Origin: an uncultured Lachnospiraceae bacterium
GTDB lineage: Bacteria > Bacillota > Clostridia > Lachnospirales > Lachnospiraceae
Assembly (NCBI GenBank): GCA_934371505.1
Contig: CAKRNW010000121.1
Span: 1 to 5,724, forward strand
Length of the DNA stretch: 5,724 nucleotides
Direction of reading: 5' to 3'
Each line of letters starts with the position of its first letter. Position 1 is the first letter of the stretch. Under the pieces are notes generated by a model. That model made no database searches. It had not been told where the DNA came from and saw only the letters and a program-made list of their open reading frames with translations. A program made the position numbers and the translations under genes. Below, one piece after another: positions 5,639 to 5,724 of this stretch.

Positions 5639-5724
5639 ATGATGTTTTCCTATATTTTATTTGATTTGGACGGCACCCTCACCGACCCGAAAAAGGGAAT
5701 CTGCACCTGTGTCCAGTACGCCCT
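5639..5724 (+). CDS. HAD-family hydrolase, N-terminus (3' truncated by window)
   Basis: The first 28 codons of a haloacid-dehalogenase-superfamily phosphatase. The protein begins MMFSYILFDLDGTLTD, where DLDGT is HAD motif I: Asp9 would be the nucleophile and Asp11 the general acid/base. The following GICTCVQYA is like phosphoglycolate-phosphatase (Gph/PgpB-like) members, where the cap domain begins. The substrate cannot be told from this end alone. Two adjacent in-frame ATGs (5639 and 5642) are possible. AAAGGG (5627-5632) lies 6 or 9 bases upstream, so either would work. The gene is separated from thiT by a terminator and has its own candidate promoter. Confidence 0.88.
   Translation, partial: MMFSYILFDLDGTLTDPKKGICTCVQYA

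Overview
The window looks like chromosomal sequence from a low-to-moderate GC Gram-positive Clostridia, most likely a gut Lachnospiraceae-type organism (inference). The reasons are the AddA and AddB sequence types, a TPP riboswitch in front of a ThiT-type thiamine transporter subunit, near-consensus sigma-A promoters, and strong Shine-Dalgarno sites. No phage, transposase, CRISPR or defence gene is visible.

Layout, left to right, with all recognised genes on the + strand. Positions 1-306 are the 3' end of addB, carrying the C-terminal cysteines of its iron-sulfur cluster. It overlaps by one base with a complete addA (306-4133, 1275 aa). Together they encode the AddAB helicase-nuclease, which processes double-strand ends for recombination. 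Positions 4134-4530 hold no gene. This stretch contains a dense, alternating array of an octamer (CCYATAAG / CTTATRGG) at 4188-4451, then a perfect 40-bp palindrome at 4470-4509 that may be an AT-rich terminator.

Positions 4531-5356 form a self-contained thiamine-uptake unit: a consensus promoter (4531-4559), a TPP aptamer (4574-4647), an unusually long linker with three hairpins, and a hairpin plus U-tract that both resembles an intrinsic terminator and buries the Shine-Dalgarno site. The last element is thiT (4808-5356, 182 aa), the substrate-binding subunit of an ECF thiamine transporter. When cellular TPP is high the leader should shut off thiT. A set of nested alternative pairings that could form the ON state can be drawn by eye.

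After thiT there is a second good promoter (5367-5395) only about 40 bases before a very strong terminator (5438-5485). The pair either encodes a small transcript of about 84 nt or is the debris of a lost gene. Directly against the terminator lies a roughly 30-codon fragment resembling a MATE-family efflux transporter, apparently a gene remnant. A new promoter (5575-5604) then leads into the first 28 codons of a HAD-family phosphatase (5639 to the window end).

The core genes are ordinary. The parts worth a second look are the octamer array downstream of addA, the layered architecture of the thiT leader, and the promoter/terminator/remnant junction after thiT. All pairings were worked out by eye; no folding or database search was run.
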